A stretch of 11,085 nucleotides of DNA from NCBI GenBank assembly GCA_900762125.1, contig CAAFFL010000241.1:1-11085 (forward strand), given 5' to 3'. The notes beneath the pieces are model-generated. The model was not told the origin of the DNA, ran no database searches, and saw only the letters and a list, made by a program, of their open reading frames with translations. Of this stretch, positions 7,786 through 11,085 are shown one piece after another. How positions within the stretch are numbered: the stretch's first letter is position 1; each line of letters opens with the position of its first letter. Position numbers and translations under genes: made by a program. Source of the DNA: an uncultured Prevotella sp. Lineage in GTDB: Bacteria; Bacteroidota; Bacteroidia; Bacteroidales; Bacteroidaceae.

Positions 7786-9267
7786 ATGACTATGAAGATT
7801 TCGAAAAATATATTATTGCTCGCCCTGGCGGCCATGGTGCTTTCGGGATGTGGCAGCTTCTTGGATGAGGAGTCGCAGAGTGAGGTGATACCGAAGTCGG
7901 CTTCCGACTTTGCCGAGCTCCTGATGGGTAACGGCTATCCTGACAACTATGGTCCGGACTTCTCGTGGATATCCTACCTCGATGACGACTGCGACGCCTA
8001 TCTGGAGGCTACCGGATATGATGAGAACTGGAACCCCATCGATGGCTTCGCGGGCAACTCACAGTCCATCTATCCATTGCCCTACTATTCCTGGCAGCCC
8101 TATATGTTTGACCTCGATGGCTATGGCTCACCCAATGGTGCTACGGCCTCGCAGACGACCTACGGACAGTTCTATGCGAAGATCATGGGCTGCAACGCCG
8201 TGCTCGACAACATCGACGAGGCCGTGGGCGACGCTGCTACACGTGACCGCACGAAGGCCGAGGCCCTGGCGTTGCGTGCGTTCATGTACTGGCACCTGGT
8301 GAACCTCTATGGCGAGCCCTACACGGTGAACAAGGACGCTCCCGGCGTGCCCCTCAAGCTGACGGCCGACCTGGGCACAGAGGGTATCCCCCGTGCCACG
8401 GTGGGTGAGGCCTACGACAATGTCATCGTCCCTGACCTGCAGAAGGCTGCCGAGCTCATGGATCCTCTGGAGTTCAAGAAGAAGGACTATCGCATCAACC
8501 AGCCGTCCATCCACATCATCCTCTCACGCGTGTTCCTCCACATGGGCCGCTATCAGGATTGTGTCGATGAGGCCACGAAGGCGATGGGCTATGGCGTGCG
8601 CCTCTGGAACATGCCCGCCGTCGACCCCGCAACGACCAATCGCAGCAACTGCCTCAACTATGACGACCCGGAGGTGCTGTGGATCTTCGGTCCCGGCACA
8701 CGCTCAGTATCGGCTACCAACTATCTCCATGGCCATGGCGCCGACTTCCAGGCCATCTGGGACTCGGAGAACGATGCCCGCTATGCCATCTTCGGCGCGG
8801 GAATTACCAGCTCCTACGATGTGTTTCACAAGGCTTACGGCAACTCGGGTCTGTGCCAGAACATCCGCATGGCTGAGGCCTATCTGAACCGCATGGAGGC
8901 TGAGGCACTGCTGGGGCAGGAGGGCGCTGCCAACAACGACCTGAACACGTTCTGCAAGTCGCGCTATCGCAACTATACCGACGTCAGCCTTTCGGGTGAT
9001 GAGCTCCTGAAGACCATCCGCCTGGAGCGCCGCCGTGAGTTCTGCTACGAGGGCTTCCGCTGGTTCGACCTGCGTCGGCAGGGCATGCCCGAGATTCGTC
9101 ACCGCTATCGTTCGACTGTTGGCGGACCTGTGGAATATTATGTGCTTAAGCACAACGACCCGATGTACACCCTGCCGCTGCCCAACGTGCTCTTTGACAG
9201 CAACACTCAGCTCACGCAGAACGATAGCCGCAGCTCAGCAGAGCGCACTGCCACTGTTAGCGAATAA
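7786..9267 (+). CDS. SusD/RagB-like surface nutrient-binding lipoprotein
   Basis: The 493-residue product is the ligand-capturing lid of the SusC channel, anchored on the cell surface. The signal peptide ends in a clear lipobox, LSGC, with lipidated Cys22 followed by GSFLDEE, the classic SusD start. The N-terminal SusD-like region has the helical pair around YAKIMGCNAVLDNIDEAV and KAEALALRAFMYWHLVNLYG. The C-terminal RagB/SusD region has RMAEAYLNRMEAEAL and IRLERRREFCYEGFRWFDLRR. It starts 15 bases after the SusC stop and is surely co-transcribed. An acidic patch (Asp66-68, Asp70) surrounds Cys69. There are seven mature cysteines besides the lipidated one, more than I expect. ATG at 7792 is an alternative start. 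The bound ligand cannot be inferred from the fold. Confidence 0.96.
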   Translation: MTMKISKNILLLALAAMVLSGCGSFLDEESQSEVIPKSASDFAELLMGNGYPDNYGPDFSWISYLDDDCDAYLEATGYDENWNPIDGFAGNSQSIYPLPYYSWQPYMFDLDGYGSPNGATASQTTYGQFYAKIMGCNAVLDNIDEAVGDAATRDRTKAEALALRAFMYWHLVNLYGEPYTVNKDAPGVPLKLTADLGTEGIPRATVGEAYDNVIVPDLQKAAELMDPLEFKKKDYRINQPSIHIILSRVFLHMGRYQDCVDEATKAMGYGVRLWNMPAVDPATTNRSNCLNYDDPEVLWIFGPGTRSVSATNYLHGHGADFQAIWDSENDARYAIFGAGITSSYDVFHKAYGNSGLCQNIRMAEAYLNRMEAEALLGQEGAANNDLNTFCKSRYRNYTDVSLSGDELLKTIRLERRREFCYEGFRWFDLRRQGMPEIRHRYRSTVGGPVEYYVLKHNDPMYTLPLPNVLFDSNTQLTQNDSRSSAERTATVSE

Positions 9268-9282
9268 TGATGAACTATAAAC

Positions 9283-10296
9283 ATGAAGATTATGAAATTC
9301 AAGAATTTGATATATTGCGGGTTGCTCGCTGGCCTGCTTCTGGCCTTTGGCTCATGCAGCAGTGACGACCCCATCGGTGGCAGTGAGATCACCATCGAGG
9401 ACGACTACGTCCTGCCGCAGAAAGGAGCGTCCGATGCCGACAATGCGCGCATCAAGGCGCTCTACGACAAGTACGGGGCTTACTTCCTCTACGACTACAC
9501 GCAGAAGGATGTGTTCTGGACGCAGGTGACCGGCTTGGCCAGCAATGGCAACCGTGTGGCAGTGGCCAACATGGGCAATGCGCAGAATGTGGGCGCGATG
9601 CTCGATTACCTCAACGAGATATGGTTCCAGTTCTTCCCGGATGAGATCCTGAAGAAGGGCGGTATCCCTTACCGTGTGTTCCTGACGGACTCGGTGTATA
9701 TGAAGCGCGACTGGGGCGATGGCAACATCCAGAAGTTTGTCTACCCCGGCAACTTCCTCATCACCGGCAACTCCATTGCCATCGGACCGATGGACCAGTT
9801 GGCAACGATGGACGCTGCCACGAAGAAGACCAACTGCATCTCCTTGATCTCCGGATCCAGTGGCTATACGGGCCTATGGGACTACTACATCGCGCAGGGC
9901 ATCATCGACGTGCCCGACGAGTTCTATTCCTATAGCGACTACGAGACGGAGCCGGAGATGACCGCTACCACCAGCTGGGGACACACCAGCTATAGCTTCT
10001 CAGCGGAGCAGCTGGAGAAATACCGCAACCGCGGCTTTCTGCCCAACTGGAGCCAGTGGGGATACTTCAGCGAGTGGTTCTACAAGTATTCGGCAACCAA
10101 CCACAACTGGGCCAATGCGAAGAGCTACGACCTGAAGTGCTACATGGGCTGGCTGTTCAATGGCACCGACGAGCAGCTGCAGAACTACTGTGACCAATAC
10201 CCCACAGTGAAGCAGAAGTTCGAGTGTCTGGAGAACTACTATAAGAACAAGTATGGCATCGACATCCGCGCCATTGCCAACTATCAGTTCGAATAA
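9283..10296 (+). CDS. Surface lipoprotein after SusD, metallopeptidase-like but lacking HExxH
   Basis: The 337-residue product has a lipoprotein signal with lipidated Cys25 (FGSCSSDDP). The acidic residues after the Cys resemble the Bacteroides lipoprotein surface-export signal. The mature part, with features such as LYDKYGAYFLYDYTQKDVFW near residues 60-79, resembles the putative zinc-binding metallopeptidase lipoproteins often encoded just after susD. However, no HExxH occurs anywhere. The likely aligned stretch around residues 198-216 (LWDYYIAQG, then PDEF) has Asp-Tyr and Ala where the zinc ligands should be. Mature cysteines are 185, 286, 303 and 314. It starts 15 bases after the susD stop, so it is part of the same operon and sits in the position SusE-type accessory proteins take. 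It is probably a surface accessory binding protein, possibly a pseudo-enzyme. The family link is from memory and moderate; the lipoprotein call is strong. Confidence 0.7.
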   Translation: MKIMKFKNLIYCGLLAGLLLAFGSCSSDDPIGGSEITIEDDYVLPQKGASDADNARIKALYDKYGAYFLYDYTQKDVFWTQVTGLASNGNRVAVANMGNAQNVGAMLDYLNEIWFQFFPDEILKKGGIPYRVFLTDSVYMKRDWGDGNIQKFVYPGNFLITGNSIAIGPMDQLATMDAATKKTNCISLISGSSGYTGLWDYYIAQGIIDVPDEFYSYSDYETEPEMTATTSWGHTSYSFSAEQLEKYRNRGFLPNWSQWGYFSEWFYKYSATNHNWANAKSYDLKCYMGWLFNGTDEQLQNYCDQYPTVKQKFECLENYYKNKYGIDIRAIANYQFE

Positions 10297-10315
10297 CATG
10301 GTTCGGTTTTATAAT

Positions 10316-10346
10316 TAGGTAGGGGCGTCGTGCCTCTACTTATTTT
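10316..10346 (+). terminator. Intrinsic terminator-like hairpin after the third lipoprotein gene
   Basis: The plus strand forms TAGGTAGGGGC (10316-10326), loop GTCGT, GCCTCTACTTA (10332-10342), an 11-pair stem with two G-U pairs. The core is GTAGGGGC/GCCTCTAC. A T-rich stretch (TTTTAT) follows. It lies 19 bases after the lipoprotein stop codon and 65 before the S9-type gene, so it may end or weaken transcription of the SusC-SusD-lipoprotein unit. Confidence 0.6.
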
Positions 10347-10410
10347 ATATTTATGACTAATAAACAACCAATAAAGCATCTCTTCTTATCTCTGTCCTTT
10401 CTCTTGTGCT

Positions 10411-11085
10411 ATGAAAAGATTGATATTGTTGACAATGCTCTGCGGGCTGGCCTTCGCCGGTGCCAATGCTCGCGGAGCAAAGACGGTGAACACCAAGGAT
10501 AACCACAGTGGCACGGCTGCCCGTCGCCCGATGACCATCGACGACTGTCGGCGCTGGCGCATGACGAGTCTGATGGCGCTGTCGGGTAACGGCAAGTGGA
10601 TACTCTACAACTACCGGCAGCTCTACGATGAGTGTCCGGACACGATGTTCCTCTACAACACCGCCACACGCCGCACCATCAAGAAACCGGGCGTGGGCAT
10701 GGCGGCGTTCCTTGAGGACGGCAAGTATATCCGCTATGAACAGAAGCAGAAGGACAAACCTTCGGTATACTATCTGCTCGACCTGTCCACGATGAAGAGC
10801 GAGGAATATGACAAGTCGGACTATTTCAAGCGGCTGCAACAGACGTCTTACCCTGCTGGGACCGGAGGCGGGAATGGCGCGCAAGCGGGTGGGGCACAGG
10901 GTCTGGCAGCCTTCAGCCTGAGCAACGTGAAAGGAGCGCCGGCGGGTGTGACATTCTCTGACGAGACGTTCCGGTATTACAACCACGGCCGTCTGGTCAG
11001 GTTGTTCCCCAAGGAGGACTATTCCCGACCAGTACAGCAGGCCGAGGACTCCCTGCATCTGGAGATCTGGAAATGGGATGAGCCC
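10411..11085 (+). CDS. Secreted S9-type (prolyl oligopeptidase family) serine peptidase, N-terminal part
   Basis: The frame is open at the window end; 225 residues are visible. Residues 1-20 are a type I signal peptide (ending ANA), so the protein is exported. The mature part opens with MTIDDCRRWRM and an ALSGNGKWILYNY segment, then LEDGKYIRYEQ, and near the end LHLEIWKWDEP. These are the propeller-blade patterns of long Bacteroidota S9 peptidases, whose catalytic Ser-Asp-His domain comes last. That domain would lie outside the window, so catalysis cannot be confirmed. A Gly/Ala-rich loop lies at residues 149-166. The gene is 114 bases after the lipoprotein gene with a terminator-like hairpin between, so it may have its own promoter or rely on read-through. 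S9 enzymes cut oligopeptides, which suits a peptide-uptake locus. A non-peptidase propeller protein remains possible. Confidence 0.7.
   Translation, partial: MKRLILLTMLCGLAFAGANARGAKTVNTKDNHSGTAARRPMTIDDCRRWRMTSLMALSGNGKWILYNYRQLYDECPDTMFLYNTATRRTIKKPGVGMAAFLEDGKYIRYEQKQKDKPSVYYLLDLSTMKSEEYDKSDYFKRLQQTSYPAGTGGGNGAQAGGAQGLAAFSLSNVKGAPAGVTFSDETFRYYNHGRLVRLFPKEDYSRPVQQAEDSLHLEIWKWDEP

Overview
The window comes from a member of the Bacteroidota, most likely a Bacteroidales of Prevotella type. Four things point there: a SusC/SusD pair, lipoproteins with a Cys followed by acidic residues, an ECF sigma/FecR pair next to a SusC with an N-terminal STN domain, and a match to the Bacteroides -7 promoter element (TAnnTTTG). 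The genes are GC-rich and the gaps AT-rich. Genus and species cannot be fixed from this sequence. I see no insertion sequence, CRISPR array, tRNA or rRNA.

There are two divergent gene sets around a control region at about 4019-4203. The left set is on the minus strand: an ECF sigma factor (3533-4018), a FecR-type anti-sigma factor (2250-3449) and a large secreted thioredoxin-fold protein with a WCGPC motif (175-2232). Only 17 bases separate the last two. The leftmost 174 bases are non-coding and hold a weak terminator-like hairpin and a strong 14-base inverted repeat.

The right set is on the plus strand: a SusC-like TonB-dependent transducer with STN domain (4204-7770), a SusD-like lipoprotein (7786-9267) and a third surface lipoprotein (9283-10296), each 15 bases apart. 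The third resembles the putative zinc metallopeptidase lipoproteins often found after susD, but has no HExxH motif. A terminator-like hairpin follows at 10316-10346. The window then ends inside the N-terminal part of a secreted protein that looks like the propeller of an S9 (prolyl oligopeptidase-type) serine peptidase (10411 onward).

As a system this reads as a cell-surface-signalling nutrient uptake locus. Ligand binding by SusC/SusD would be relayed through the SusC STN domain to the STN-like C-terminus of the anti-sigma factor, freeing the sigma factor to transcribe the divergent uptake genes. No glycoside hydrolase or polysaccharide lyase is visible. The S9-type peptidase and thioredoxin-fold protein make peptides or protein fragments a more likely substrate than glycans. 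That substrate assignment is inference. The most notable points are the apparent loss of the metallopeptidase active site in the third lipoprotein, a Thr/Ala-rich linker with nearby cysteines in the anti-sigma factor beside a thioredoxin gene, and the inverted repeat at 46-76.
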